Shown here piece after piece: positions 1 through 8,569 of a DNA stretch of 64,000 nt (position 1 is the stretch's first letter; the number at the start of each line of letters is the position of its first letter). The notes below the pieces were generated by a model. It worked only from the letters and a program-made list of their open reading frames with translations, made no database searches and was not told where the DNA came from. The stretch lies in assembly GCF_000577275.2 (NCBI RefSeq), contig NZ_HG916855.1, positions 744,001 through 808,000 on the forward strand. The letters run 5' to 3'. The stretch is from Rhizobium favelukesii. Its GTDB lineage: Bacteria; Pseudomonadota; Alphaproteobacteria; Rhizobiales; Rhizobiaceae. The position numbers were made by a program, and so were the translations under genes.

Positions 1-1078
1 GCCATAGCAGGCGGGACCAGGAGTTGAGCCTGCGCTCTGGGGCCCGACATGGAGAAGCCCAAGCCGATCAAATCCAGGCAACCGAACCGCCGCCCTGGCC
101 GACCGAACTTACCGACACTGACGGGACATGGATCTGGAAATCACCGATCAGTTCGCCCGTGCCGTACTGCGCCTCGCCATCGATGATGACGGCGACGTCG
201 GCGCTGGTGCCGCCGATGTCGAGGCTCATGATACGCTCGAAGCCGCTCGCCTTGGCCAGATAGCCGGCACCGATGACGCCCGAGGCGGTGCCGGACAGGA
301 TCATCTGGACGCAGTGTGAGCGAGCCTGATCGATGCCCATGACGCCGCCGTTGGTCTTGGTGATCAGCAGTGGGCAGGTGACGCCGCGCTCGCGCAGTAC
401 CTTTTCGAAGCGGTCGAGATAATTGGCGACACGTGGCTGGACGTAGCCGCTGATCACGGCCGTGATGGTGCGTTCATATTCGCGGATGATCGGCCAGGTG
501 GCAGCCGAGCATATGACCGGCAGCCCCGGTGCGAGCCGCTCGATCATCGACTTGACGGCATGCTCGTTGGCGCCATTGCGGTAGGAATGCAGAAAGGCGA
601 GGACGATCCCCTTGCAGCCGGCGTCGATCGCCGCCTGGACGGCACAGGCCACGTCCGTCTCATCGGGCGTCTTTAGAACCTCGCCGCTCGCCAGGATACG
701 CTCGTCGATACCGAACACCCGGTCGCGGCTGATCAGCGGTTGCGGACGCACGGAATAGAGATTGTGGATCTCGGGGATCTTGAGACGCGCGACCTGCAGC
801 ACGTCTTCGAAATTCTTCGTGGTGAAAAGAGCAATGTCGTCGCCGTTGCGCTCAATGACGGTATTTACGCCGACGGTTGTTCCATGCGTGAAATAGGAGA
901 CCTCGCTCGGCTCTATTCCATAGCGCTCGGAGAGCATGTCGAGAGCAGAGACAATCTCCTCGCCAGGCGCATCCGGCCGCGAGAAGACCTTCAGTGTAGC
1001 GAGGTTTCCGGTGCCTGTGTCGAACACGGCAAAGTCCGTAAAGGACCCGCCGACGTCGACGCCAATGCGATAGGTCAT
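1..1078 (-). pseudogene. hyuA: HyuA-type hydantoinase/oxoprolinase subunit A, frameshifted and cut by the window edge
   Basis: The first 336 codons encode the N-terminal half of an ATP-dependent hydantoinase/5-oxoprolinase A subunit. Visible are the actin-like nucleotide motif DVGGSFTDF (residues 8-16), the THGTTVGVNTVIER segment (64-77) and the second phosphate motif DIGGTSADV (287-295). A TGA at 68-70 stops the frame right after GGGSVAWI. Dropping one T from the TTT run (complement of 70-72) restores DRLGLLHVGPQSAGSTPG and then PACYG up to base 1, which is the family's conserved continuation. The gene therefore carries a single-base insertion, or a sequencing error, and continues beyond the window. 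It is the last visible gene of the minus-strand operon starting near 5433. The family hydrolyses cyclic amides such as hydantoins or 5-oxoproline with ATP; the substrate here is unknown. Confidence 0.85.
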
Positions 1079-1165
1079 GGCGCGTCTCCTGTGTGGTCAA
1101 TGAGAGGATGCGCGCAAGCAGCAGTCGAAACCACGAAAGACATGAAAGCGATCCATAACCCGCGG

Positions 1166-1636
1166 TTATGGCTCGCGCGCCTGCGCCTCGTCGGGCTTTG
1201 GAACGGTCATATAGTATTCGGGATGCGGAGCCCGTCGATAGCCGGCCTTCTCGTAGACGGCGTGCGCGTCCCTCGTCGCGAGCATCCAACTGGTGACGTC
1301 GACGAGTTCCGGATGATTGCGGATCTCGTCGGCAAGCCAGGATGCAAGCCCCCGGCCGCGATGGGCCGGCAGCGTGAAGACATCGCGCAGATAGGCGAAG
1401 ATGGCATAGTCGGTGACCAAACGGCCGAAGCCGGCGAGCGTGCCGTCTTCGGCGTAGATGCCGATGGGGAGTGAATGGTCCAAGGCCCGCTTGAGCTGCT
1501 CGAGCGTCATGCCGCGCGCCCAGTAGGAATCGCCTGCCAGGAAGCGGTGGACCGTTGCCGGATCGAGGCGAGTGCGATCGGTGCTGAGCAGGTAGCCGTT
1601 CCGGTAGGCCTCGAAGACGATCGGGTCGCGCGGCAT
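1166..1636 (-). CDS. GNAT family N-acetyltransferase
   Basis: A 156-residue protein with one GNAT fold. The acetyl-CoA pyrophosphate-binding loop is HRGRGLASWL (residues 92-101), followed by the typical C-terminal AHAVYEKAGYRRA (124-136). The frame is open further upstream, but the ATG at 1636 gives a normal GNAT length and lies 5 bases after the stop of the cupin gene, so that start was chosen. It sits between the cupin and hyuA genes in a tightly packed minus-strand operon for a nitrogenous compound and may acetylate an intermediate or an amino group of the substrate. The acceptor cannot be told from sequence. Confidence 0.88.
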   Translation of the reverse strand: MPRDPIVFEAYRNGYLLSTDRTRLDPATVHRFLAGDSYWARGMTLEQLKRALDHSLPIGIYAEDGTLAGFGRLVTDYAIFAYLRDVFTLPAHRGRGLASWLADEIRNHPELVDVTSWMLATRDAHAVYEKAGYRRAPHPEYYMTVPKPDEAQAREP

Positions 1637-1641
1637 CGGCG

Positions 1642-1995
1642 TCACATCACCGTCACATAGATCTTGCGCACGGTCTCGATCGTCTTCCAGACCCCGACAA
1701 AGCCCGGCTTCATGACGAAGCTGTCGCCGGCCTTGTAGACGACCGGCGCGCCGCCTTCCGGGCTGAGTTCGACGACGCCCGAAAGAATATGGCAGAATTC
1801 GAAAGTCTCGCCTTTGATCGAGCGCGTCTCGCCCGGGGTCGCTTCCCACACGCCCGTGTGGATCATCTCTTCGCGGGCGACGTCCTGCGCCCAGGTCTTG
1901 AAGGACGGATCGCCGGAAATCAGGCGGTCCGGGTGGGCGACGGACTGACGCGGCGCGAAGGATGGATCAGTATCGATCGTCTTCAAGAGGGACAT
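1642..1995 (-). CDS. cupin domain protein (Cupin_3 / ureidoglycine aminohydrolase-like)
   Basis: A 117-residue single-domain cupin of the small Cupin_3 type. The core runs GETRSIKGETFEFCHILSG (about 55-73) then KAGDSFVMKPGFVGVWKT (88-105), giving the two conserved cupin motifs including the GDSFVMKPG turn. The start at 1995 is preceded by AAGGA at good spacing; an upstream in-frame ATG has no such site. These proteins are often found beside FAD oxidases and M20 hydrolases in amino-acid catabolic operons. A small-molecule-binding or isomerase role is possible, but the reaction is not predictable. Confidence 0.85.
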   Translation of the reverse strand: MSLLKTIDTDPSFAPRQSVAHPDRLISGDPSFKTWAQDVAREEMIHTGVWEATPGETRSIKGETFEFCHILSGVVELSPEGGAPVVYKAGDSFVMKPGFVGVWKTIETVRKIYVTVM

Positions 1996-2023
1996 GGGTT
2001 TCCTTATCCGGTGGGTTGACAAC

Positions 2024-2947
2024 TTAGTAGCCGCGGTGGCGATCGACCAGCCCGACCGGGTCGAGGCCAGCGCGGAAGCGCTTGATGTTTTCGATCACCG
2101 CCGCAGCGGCGCTTTCAGGTTGGGTGACGCTCGCGATATGCGGCGTCAGCAGGATTTTCGAATGGATCCAGAAGGGATGGTCCGCCGGCAGTGGCTCCGG
2201 ATCGGTGACATCGATCACCGCACCGCTGAGATGGCCGCTGTCAAGCGCCTCAAGGAGGGCTTGATGGTCAAGCTGCGGGCCGCGGCCGACATGGACGAGC
2301 GCGGCACCGGCCGGGAGTTGCGCAAAGAGTTTTGCGCTGAGGAGGCCGCGTGTCTCATCTGTCAGCGGCAAGAGACAGACGAGAATGTCGGTTGCGCGCA
2401 GTAGCGTGTCCAGTCCGTCCCGGCCGCTCAGGCACCTGACGCCGCCGATCTGGCGCGGGCTGCGGCTCCATCCCGACAACGGGAAACCGAAAGGCTTCAG
2501 TCGTTCGAGCACCTGCGTGCCGAGCATGCCGAGGCCAAGCACGCCGATGCGCCGTTCTGACGCCTGAACCGGTGCGATTGCCTGCCAGGACCGCAGTCGC
2601 TGCTGGTTCAGATAGGTCGGCAGATCACGGTGAAGCGAGAGCACGGCGAGTGTCACATATTCCTGCATCATCCGGACGATGCCGTCCTCGACCATCCGTA
2701 CTACCTTCACATGCGCCGGAACGGCATCGATACGAAACTGGTCGACGCCGGCGCCGATGGAAAAGAGGATCTCGAGATTGCGATATCGCGCGAGATTTTC
2801 CGGCACCGTCCAGGTAATCAGGTACCGCACAACTTCCGGATCGACTGTCGCCGGGTCGAGCGAAAAGGGAATGTCGGGCAGTTCGCGCGCGAACGCTTCG
2901 GCGAAAATTGCGCCGCGCTTGGTATCGGAATTGAAGAGGAAGGCCAT
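2024..2947 (-). CDS. ghrA: D-2-hydroxyacid dehydrogenase, glyoxylate/hydroxypyruvate reductase A-like
   Basis: A 307-residue NAD(P)-dependent D-isomer-specific 2-hydroxyacid dehydrogenase. The Rossmann loop is GVLGLGMLG (135-143). The catalytic triad is visible as Arg222 (HVGRGP), Glu251 (DPEPLP) and His270 (TPHIA). The length and the C-terminus VDRHRGY fit the GhrA subgroup, which reduces glyoxylate and hydroxypyruvate in the cytoplasm. AAGGAG lies 7 bases before the ATG. In this operon it would plausibly reduce a 2-oxoacid released by the upstream FAD oxidoreductase, which is an inference from neighbourhood. Confidence 0.9.
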   Translation of the reverse strand: MAFLFNSDTKRGAIFAEAFARELPDIPFSLDPATVDPEVVRYLITWTVPENLARYRNLEILFSIGAGVDQFRIDAVPAHVKVVRMVEDGIVRMMQEYVTLAVLSLHRDLPTYLNQQRLRSWQAIAPVQASERRIGVLGLGMLGTQVLERLKPFGFPLSGWSRSPRQIGGVRCLSGRDGLDTLLRATDILVCLLPLTDETRGLLSAKLFAQLPAGAALVHVGRGPQLDHQALLEALDSGHLSGAVIDVTDPEPLPADHPFWIHSKILLTPHIASVTQPESAAAAVIENIKRFRAGLDPVGLVDRHRGY

Positions 2948-2968
2948 GGCGGAACTCCTTCTTGATCG

Positions 2969-4093
2969 TCAGGCGGTGCAGCGCGCGCCGAGCGCCTCGA
3001 TGACCGCCTGGCAGGCGAAGAGTTCGTCTGCGCAGATGAATTCGTCCGGCCTGTGGGCGCGTCCGATGTCGCCGGGCCCACAGATGATCGCATCGATGCC
3101 CGCCTGCTGGAAAAGCCCGGCTTCTGTACCATAGCTGACGGCGGCGAGCGGCTCGCGCCCGGTCAGTTCCTCAAATAGCGTTGCAAGGGGCGCATCGGCG
3201 GCAAGCGAAAGCGCCGGATAAGCACTCAGTTCCTGCCATTCGACCTTGAAGCCCTGTTCCAACAGCGCCTCGGCGGCGGCTCGGATGGGTGCAAGCAGCA
3301 CGCCGGGATCAACGCCGGAAATTGCGCGTGCCTCGAACTCGGCCTCGCACCAATCCGGAATGATGTTGACCGCCTGTCCACCCTTCAGTGTGCCAACCTG
3401 GAGAGAGGAGTAGGGCGGCTCGAACACGGGCTCGAAGGGACCCCGGGCCAGCCGCTCGGCCTGCGCCACCGCTTGGGCGAGCACGCCAGCGACGGCATGA
3501 ATGGCATTCAACCCCTGGTCGGGACGTGAGGAATGACCGGAACGACCCTTGACCGTCAGCCGGGAGGCTGCCTTCCCCTTGTGCGCGCGGATTGCGCGCA
3601 TGCCGCTCGGCTCGCCGATGACGGCGCCGAGCGGAGTTTTACAGAGCTCCGGCAGGCGCGCGATCATGTGCGGTACCCCTTTGCAGCCCGCCTCTTCGTC
3701 ATAGGAAAAAGCGTAGTGGATCGGTCGCCTAAGCGGTGCCTGCGCAAGGCTAGGGGCGGCAGCAAGACAAGCGGCAAGAAAACCCTTCATGTCTGTCGCG
3801 CCGCGTCCGTATAGGCGGCCCGCTTCAGCGCGCAGCCGGAAGGGGTCGCTCGTCCAGCCATTCTCGGCAGCCGGGACCACGTCCATATGGCCCGAAAGGA
3901 TATAGCCCGGCATCTCCCTCGGGCCGATGGTGGCGAAGAGGTTCGACCGATCACCCTCCGGGCCGGGAAGGATGGTGACGTCGATGCCGTGGCTTTGCAG
4001 ATAATCGCCAATCCAGGCAACGATCCCGGCATTGGGCGTACCGACGACGGAGGGGAAGCCAACAAGCGTTTCAAGGATTTCCATTGCCTGCAT
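2969..4093 (-). CDS. argE: M20 family amidohydrolase, acetylornithine deacetylase (ArgE) type
   Basis: A zinc-dependent M20 deacetylase/deacylase of about 374 residues, the usual ArgE length. Metal and catalytic motifs are SGHMDVVP (near residue 67-74), GRGATDMKG (96-104, bridging Asp) and SYDEEAGCKG (130-139, catalytic Glu pair). The start at 4093 was chosen because GAGGA lies 8 bases upstream; a GTG at 4108 overlapping the previous stop is the alternative. The family removes acyl groups from amino acids. Beside a HyuA-like gene and an FAD oxidase it is more likely to deacylate an imported amino-acid derivative than to serve arginine biosynthesis. Confidence 0.88.
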   Translation of the reverse strand: MQAMEILETLVGFPSVVGTPNAGIVAWIGDYLQSHGIDVTILPGPEGDRSNLFATIGPREMPGYILSGHMDVVPAAENGWTSDPFRLRAEAGRLYGRGATDMKGFLAACLAAAPSLAQAPLRRPIHYAFSYDEEAGCKGVPHMIARLPELCKTPLGAVIGEPSGMRAIRAHKGKAASRLTVKGRSGHSSRPDQGLNAIHAVAGVLAQAVAQAERLARGPFEPVFEPPYSSLQVGTLKGGQAVNIIPDWCEAEFEARAISGVDPGVLLAPIRAAAEALLEQGFKVEWQELSAYPALSLAADAPLATLFEELTGREPLAAVSYGTEAGLFQQAGIDAIICGPGDIGRAHRPDEFICADELFACQAVIEALGARCTA

Positions 4094-4104
4094 TGTTGTG
4101 GTCC

Positions 4105-5433
4105 TCACAGCATACCCGGCTTGCCGAGATCGGTGCCGTCGATCATGCGTTCATAGCGATAGGGTGTCGGATCGACGCACGGCGTGTCGCCTCGAATAAG
4201 GTCGGCTGCAAGGCGCCCGGCCGCAGGGCCGATGCCGAAGCCGTGACCGCTGAAGCCGGAGGCGATGAAAAGGCCGGGCTGCGCCCTGACCGGGGCGATA
4301 ACCGGGATCGCATCCGGGGTCGAATCGACCATGCCACCCCAGGCGTGCGCGACCTTCAGGCCGGCGAGCTGCGGATAGATTTCCTGCAATCGCTTCAAGC
4401 CCGTGTCGATCAGGCGCCTGTCGGGTGCCGGGTCGAGCGTACGAACGCGCTCAAAGGGCGAGACACCATCGGCCTGCCAGCGGGAAAGCGCCTCCGGTCC
4501 TTCGAAAAATTGACGCCCGATGGCAAAGGTCAGCCCCTTGCGGCGCACCTGGAAGGTCGGCCAGAAGGCTTTCGCCTGCATCAGACCCCAGGGAGTGATC
4601 TGCAATTGCCCCTGGCCACTCAGGCCCACCGTGTAGCCGCCGTCCAGGCGACGGCGCAGGGCGACATTTTGCATCGAAATGCCGCCTTCGGTCACCGCAG
4701 CAGCCGGTTCGGTGTAGAAACACGTGGACTTCACCGAGGCCTGCAGAAAGCGGACGCCCTGGTGGCGCAGCAACATGCCGCTCCAGGCGCCTCCAGCGAC
4801 GAGGACGGCTGCGCAGCGGATCAGGCCTTGTTCCGTCACCACGCCGGATACGCTGCCGGCTGCGGTCTCGAATGCGCGTACGGCGCAGTTCTGGACGATG
4901 ATGGCGCCGAGGCGCTGGGCGGCGCGGGCAAGAGCGGGAACCGCAAGCTGCGGCTCGGCGCGGCCGTCGGTGGGGGAATGCACGCCGCCGAGCCAGTTGC
5001 GGCCGTTTCCAGGCAAGAGGGCAGCCGTCTGAGCACTCGTTAGCAGACGCGTATCGACGTCGAAAGCACGAGCGATCTGGCCCCATTTCTCCCAACTTGC
5101 GATATCTGCCGGGTTGCCAGAAGCGTAAACGAGACCCGTGCGGCGAAAGCCGGTTTCTTCGCCGAGTTCAGCATTCAGTCCCGCCCAGATACGCATCGCG
5201 AGCTGGGCGAGCGGCAGTTCGCGCGGATCGCGGTTCTGCTGGCGACACCATCCCCAATTGCGGCTCGATTGCTCGCCCGAAACCAGGCCTTTCTCGATGA
5301 TGGCGACAGACGTTCCTCGGCGCGCCAGTTCATAGCCGGCTGTCACGCCGGCCATGCCGCCACCAATGACAACGACATCGGCACGGGATGGAATTCTGGA
5401 GGAACTGGAAACGGGGCTAACCGGAGGCGACAT
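4105..5433 (-). CDS. FAD-dependent amino-acid oxidoreductase (DAO family)
   Basis: A 442-residue flavoprotein of the D-amino-acid oxidase/DadA family. The dinucleotide-binding fingerprint is DVVVIGGGMAGVTAGYELARR (19-39), followed by the EK dinucleotide-binding acidic residue in AIIEKG, and a C-terminal FAD-contact segment ASGFSGHGFGIGPAAGRL. It oxidises a secondary or primary amine to an imine and 2-oxoacid. It is the first gene of the minus-strand operon, whose next gene begins within a few bases of its stop. A divergent GNAT gene lies 269 bases upstream, so the promoter probably lies between 5434 and 5702. The substrate is unknown. Confidence 0.9.
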   Translation of the reverse strand: MSPPVSPVSSSSRIPSRADVVVIGGGMAGVTAGYELARRGTSVAIIEKGLVSGEQSSRNWGWCRQQNRDPRELPLAQLAMRIWAGLNAELGEETGFRRTGLVYASGNPADIASWEKWGQIARAFDVDTRLLTSAQTAALLPGNGRNWLGGVHSPTDGRAEPQLAVPALARAAQRLGAIIVQNCAVRAFETAAGSVSGVVTEQGLIRCAAVLVAGGAWSGMLLRHQGVRFLQASVKSTCFYTEPAAAVTEGGISMQNVALRRRLDGGYTVGLSGQGQLQITPWGLMQAKAFWPTFQVRRKGLTFAIGRQFFEGPEALSRWQADGVSPFERVRTLDPAPDRRLIDTGLKRLQEIYPQLAGLKVAHAWGGMVDSTPDAIPVIAPVRAQPGLFIASGFSGHGFGIGPAAGRLAADLIRGDTPCVDPTPYRYERMIDGTDLGKPGML

Positions 5434-5702
5434 CTCTGATCTCTTAACTTTTCACGGCGGTGTCGCCGGCTCGAGCCTGTTTCGATGATCCTAGACATCG
5501 GCCCAGGCGTTACATGCCGAAATCGCGGTAGATTTGGTCGATTGTTGTGTTTGCAGTAGCCTCACAAGCAATTTCTATCGGTGGTCCTGGCATACCTTTA
5601 AGTCGACCTGCCGATGCGAGATATCGCGTTCGGCGTGAAGATCGGTGTTCGGGAGAAACGCACGTGGTCCCAAGAGAATCGAGAGTTGTCGATAGTTTCG
5701 AC

Positions 5703-6560
5703 ATGCGCATTGCCGATCTCAGCACCACAGATCTCGATCAGCTGCATGCACTATCGATTTCTGTCGGATGGCCGCACCGCGCCGAAGACTGGCAGTTCCT
5801 GCGGGAAGTCGGCGAGGGCATCGTTGCGATGGACGAAATCGGCCGCATAATGGGCTCTGCGATGTGGTTTCCCTATGATGAGCATTTTGCCACGATCGGT
5901 ATGGTGATTACCTCTCCGCGCCTGCAATCCAACGGTGCCGGGCAATGGCTGATGGGCCATGTCTTGGATCGGGTTGCAGGACGCGACCTTGGACTTAACG
6001 CTACGCGAGCCGCGCGGCGCCTGTACCTTTCCTTGAACTTCGCCCGAGAGGCGACTGTCTACCAATGCAATGGTGAAGCGGTTGCTCCACCGGAACTCGA
6101 TGCCCCCGCCGGCAGCGTGCGCCGGCCGTTGGAGCCCGGGGATCTGGATACCATCGTCGAATTGGACAAGGCCGCCTTCGGTGCAGATCGCAGGACATTG
6201 CTGGTCCGACTGCTGACATGCTCTAAGGGCATCGGGCTGATGCGCGGCGACAAGATGGAAGCCTTTTCGCTTTGTCGGCGGTTTGGGCGTGGCCACGTAA
6301 TCGGGCCCGTCGTCGCCACCAACGACGAAGATGCAATCGCCGTGATTCATCCGCATGCGGTCCGACATATAGCCTCCTTCCTGCGGCTCGACACACGCGA
6401 GAAAGACGGCAGGTTTTCCGATTTTCTGGCGCGCTGCGGTCTCTCCGTTTACGACACCGTGACATCCATGTCGCTGGGACGGCGTTGGCTGAACGTAGGT
6501 GAAGGCGACGCGCCACGCCAACCAAGAACTTATGCGCTTGCCAGCCAGACACTCGGTTGA
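5703..6560 (+). CDS. two-domain GNAT acetyltransferase with C-terminal Acetyltransf_18-like domain
   Basis: A 285-residue protein if translation starts at the ATG at 5703. The frame is open upstream, but the N-terminal MRIADLSTTDLDQLHAL is a typical GNAT beginning. The N-terminal domain has the acetyl-CoA loop region LQSNGAGQWLM (about 75-85). The C-terminal domain contains DLDTIVELDKAAFGADRRTLL, which resembles the second domain of YitH-type GNAT proteins. It is transcribed away from the FAD-oxidase operon and may belong to the same function. The ribosome site is weak, so the start is less certain than the gene. Confidence 0.8.
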   Translation: MRIADLSTTDLDQLHALSISVGWPHRAEDWQFLREVGEGIVAMDEIGRIMGSAMWFPYDEHFATIGMVITSPRLQSNGAGQWLMGHVLDRVAGRDLGLNATRAARRLYLSLNFAREATVYQCNGEAVAPPELDAPAGSVRRPLEPGDLDTIVELDKAAFGADRRTLLVRLLTCSKGIGLMRGDKMEAFSLCRRFGRGHVIGPVVATNDEDAIAVIHPHAVRHIASFLRLDTREKDGRFSDFLARCGLSVYDTVTSMSLGRRWLNVGEGDAPRQPRTYALASQTLG

Positions 6561-6978
6561 ACCAATCCAATCTGGGCAAATCCAGCCTGCTCAGGTCGAT
6601 CTGTCGGCTGCGGCGGGTCAAGGCTGTCGCGTGCGGCGCTCACCCGCCGCGTCGCCTTCGTCGAGCAGCAGTCGACGACGGATACGCGCCGCACCGTGCG
6701 CGATGTTGTCCGCCTCGGCCGCACGGGACGGATGGCGCCGCTTGTGCCGAACACACAACGGATAATGCCGATCGCCAGCCTCACTCTCGTTCGACAGGGC
6801 TGGTGAAGCCCCCACGGCCTCTCTTTTGGCTGGTCTTGCGCCGGTTCGCCCTTGGCCTGCAACGGCTTCTCCGACCTTCTTCCCCTGCGGCTTCCCCTGC
6901 GGCTTTGCCACATTCCTCGCGGGAAAGAACGCTCACGCATAACCGACGCAGGACATGCCTGCTCATTTTTAGCCCGGA
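6561..6978. other. gene-free stretch
   Basis: Open frames here on both strands are rich in Arg, Pro and Ser and lack recognisable motifs or ribosome sites. No intact gene was found. The stretch lies before a decayed DUF736 gene and may be further remnant material of a mobile or plasmid-maintenance region, but nothing could be identified. Confidence 0.5.
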
Positions 6979-7203
6979 ATTATGCGCAGTATACCGGAGC
7001 GATAGTTCAGAAAGACAGATGCCTAAATCGCCCCACTCCGCATAACGTCGAGCTCGCCGCCGCCCGGCAGAAGACCTCCGAGCAGCGCCGCGACTATCTC
7101 TCGGTCAAGCTCGATGACCCGAGCGTCCTGCTCCGATCTACGCCACGCTCGCCGAAGTCGAGGACGCCTCCAGTTGATCTGGTCCCGACCGAACCGGGAT
7201 TGA
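6979..7203 (+). pseudogene. decayed DUF736 family gene
   Basis: The segment from 7044 reads NVELAAARQKTSEQ, then DYLSVKLDDPS, a clear match to the core of DUF736 proteins (about 100 residues, common on rhizobial plasmids and integrative elements). A one-base loss near 7125-7128 moves the continuation APIYATLAEVEDAS to another frame. A second one-base loss near 7169-7174 moves the end LIWSRPNRD and its TGA (7201-7203) to the third frame. The N-terminal part before 7044 is poorly recognisable. The gene is therefore a relic with at least two frameshifts. DUF736 genes usually accompany conjugation or plasmid-associated clusters, which suggests a past mobile region here. Confidence 0.75.
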
Positions 7204-7247
7204 GATCCGGCCAAAACCCTGTCACCGGGGGCCAATCGGCCGCAATA

Positions 7248-7277
7248 ACAGTATTACAGAAATGCTGTAAATGCTGT
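7248..7277. promoter_or_regulatory. palindromic operator of the toxin-antitoxin operon
   Basis: The sequence holds TTACAG (7254-7259) and CTGTAA (7265-7270) around five bases, flanked outside by a further ACAG (7248-7251) and CTGT (7274-7277). The nested inverted repeats lie about 57 bases before the antitoxin start and suit autoregulation by a Phd/YefM-type antitoxin. Binding is inferred. Confidence 0.65.
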
Positions 7278-7333
7278 ATTTTCGCCTGCGCAAGCGCTAT
7301 AGTCGAGTTCGCGCAGACACCATGGAGATAAGT

Positions 7334-7600
7334 ATGCCCCGTCCCAGTGGCTCATATTCAACGAGCGATCTATCTCGAAAATCCGGCGATATTATCGCGG
7401 AAGCCTTGCGGCATCCGGTGACGATCACACAGCGCAACAAGCCGCGCCTCGTACTTCTCAACATCGATGACTATGAGCGGTTGATGCGGCAATCCGACGC
7501 GCGGTCGGTGGGCACGCTCGAAACCATGCCGCGCGAATTGCTGGACGAACTCGAGGCCGCAGTCGATACCTATGCCGAGACTGACGAGGTTAGCCGGTGA
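7334..7600 (+). CDS. Phd/YefM-family antitoxin
   Basis: An 88-residue protein with the Phd/YefM N-terminal DNA-binding fold: STSDLSRKSGDIIAEALRHP (9-28), then TITQRNKPRLVLLNIDDYERL (30-50). The C-terminal acidic part (60-88) would neutralise the toxin. GGAG lies 6 bases before the ATG at 7334, which decided the start over an ATG at 7322. The toxin gene follows with a 4-base GTGA overlap, implying translational coupling. A palindrome at 7248-7277 is the likely self-regulated operator. Confidence 0.88.
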   Translation: MPRPSGSYSTSDLSRKSGDIIAEALRHPVTITQRNKPRLVLLNIDDYERLMRQSDARSVGTLETMPRELLDELEAAVDTYAETDEVSR

Positions 7601-8013
7601 GCGGCTACGACGCCATCCAGACCGCGACGGTGATCCGCTATCCCTATCTCTGGGCGAGGGAGGCCGGCAAGGGTGAGACCGAGGGCCGCAAGGATCGCCC
7701 AGTTGCCGTTGGCGTGAGACTTTCAAGACCTGACGGTGATCTGGTTCTGTTTTTCCCGATCACAACGAAACAGCCAGAGAAGGCTCGTTTCGCAGCGGAA
7801 ATTCCCGCGATCGAGAAACGGCGGGCCGGTCGCGATGCAGATTTGCGGCTCTGGATCGTCCTCGATGAATTCAACAGCGATGTCGTCGGCCGCTCCTTTT
7901 ACCTTGAGCCTGAACCACCCATCGGGCGGTTCAGCAAGGCCTTCTTCCTTCCCCTTCTCCGCGAGTTCATCGCGCGCCGCAAGTCGCTTGCCGAGATCAG
8001 CCGGTCCAAATAG
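7597..8013 (+). CDS. PemK-like toxin of the toxin-antitoxin pair
   Basis: A 138-residue protein starting with GTG inside the last codons of the antitoxin. The pattern YPYLWARE, then GRKDRPVAVGVRL, then LVLFFPITTK resembles the beta-barrel core of PemK/MazF-like ribonuclease toxins (KRPAVV-type strand followed by a threonine strand). It is longer at the C-terminus (IGRFSKAFFLPLLREFIARRK). Assignment as the toxin rests mainly on position and overlap with the Phd-type antitoxin, and the catalytic activity is an inference. Other possibilities are a PemK-fold growth inhibitor of different chemistry. Confidence 0.7.
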   Translation: MSGYDAIQTATVIRYPYLWAREAGKGETEGRKDRPVAVGVRLSRPDGDLVLFFPITTKQPEKARFAAEIPAIEKRRAGRDADLRLWIVLDEFNSDVVGRSFYLEPEPPIGRFSKAFFLPLLREFIARRKSLAEISRSK

Positions 8014-8569
8014 TGCCTGCAAGATTTCACCCGCCGGAGTGCTGGGTTGGGGCGGGGATCTCACTCTCGGCGAGGCACCGCGTCGCCGCTCGAAGCCGGT
8101 TGACGGTGGATCGCCGGCATGATGACGCCGAGCCCCGGCCCGAGGGCTGCTCGGATTTGTCCGGTGGCAAATCATCGACAGCAGGCGTTAAGGGCACATG
8201 CGTGAGCGCTTTCGCCGGTTGCGTCGCGGCGTGGCGCGGTGATGATGGCGGTCGGGAGAGTGGGTCGCCCCTGGACCGTGTTGGGGCTGAAGTCTGCCGG
8301 CGAGGGCCGCCACCGTCTCAGTCGTAGGCCAGGCCCTCTGCGAGCTCGATGACGCATGTCTGACTGGAGACCGGCTCGAGCCTTGATCGTCCTCCCGCAA
8401 CGGCCACCCGAAACTTTCTTCCCCTCCGGATCCCACCCACTCGGCAGGCCGAGCGGAGACCCGGGGATGCCGGCCTTTGCAGGAGAGCAGTCAGCGATCC
8501 GTTGCACTTGTCTTGACTCCGCCTTTCACTAGGTCGAAAGGTGGGCTTGACTACAGAGGGAGATAGCTG
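8014..8569. other. gene-free stretch between the TA pair and the SyrB-like cassettes
   Basis: No frame here has a credible start, ribosome site and recognisable product. Frames on both strands are short and of odd composition. It may hold remnants of decayed genes and the promoter of the SyrB-like gene at 8570. Confidence 0.5.

Noticed and set aside
4084..5043. A 319-codon plus-strand frame opposite the FAD oxidoreductase
   Set aside because: No recognisable domain; the FAD-binding fingerprint on the minus strand shows which strand is coding.
6618..6911. A 97-codon minus-strand frame beginning MAKPQGKPQG
   Set aside because: Low-complexity basic start, no ribosome site and no family resemblance; probably chance in high-GC sequence.
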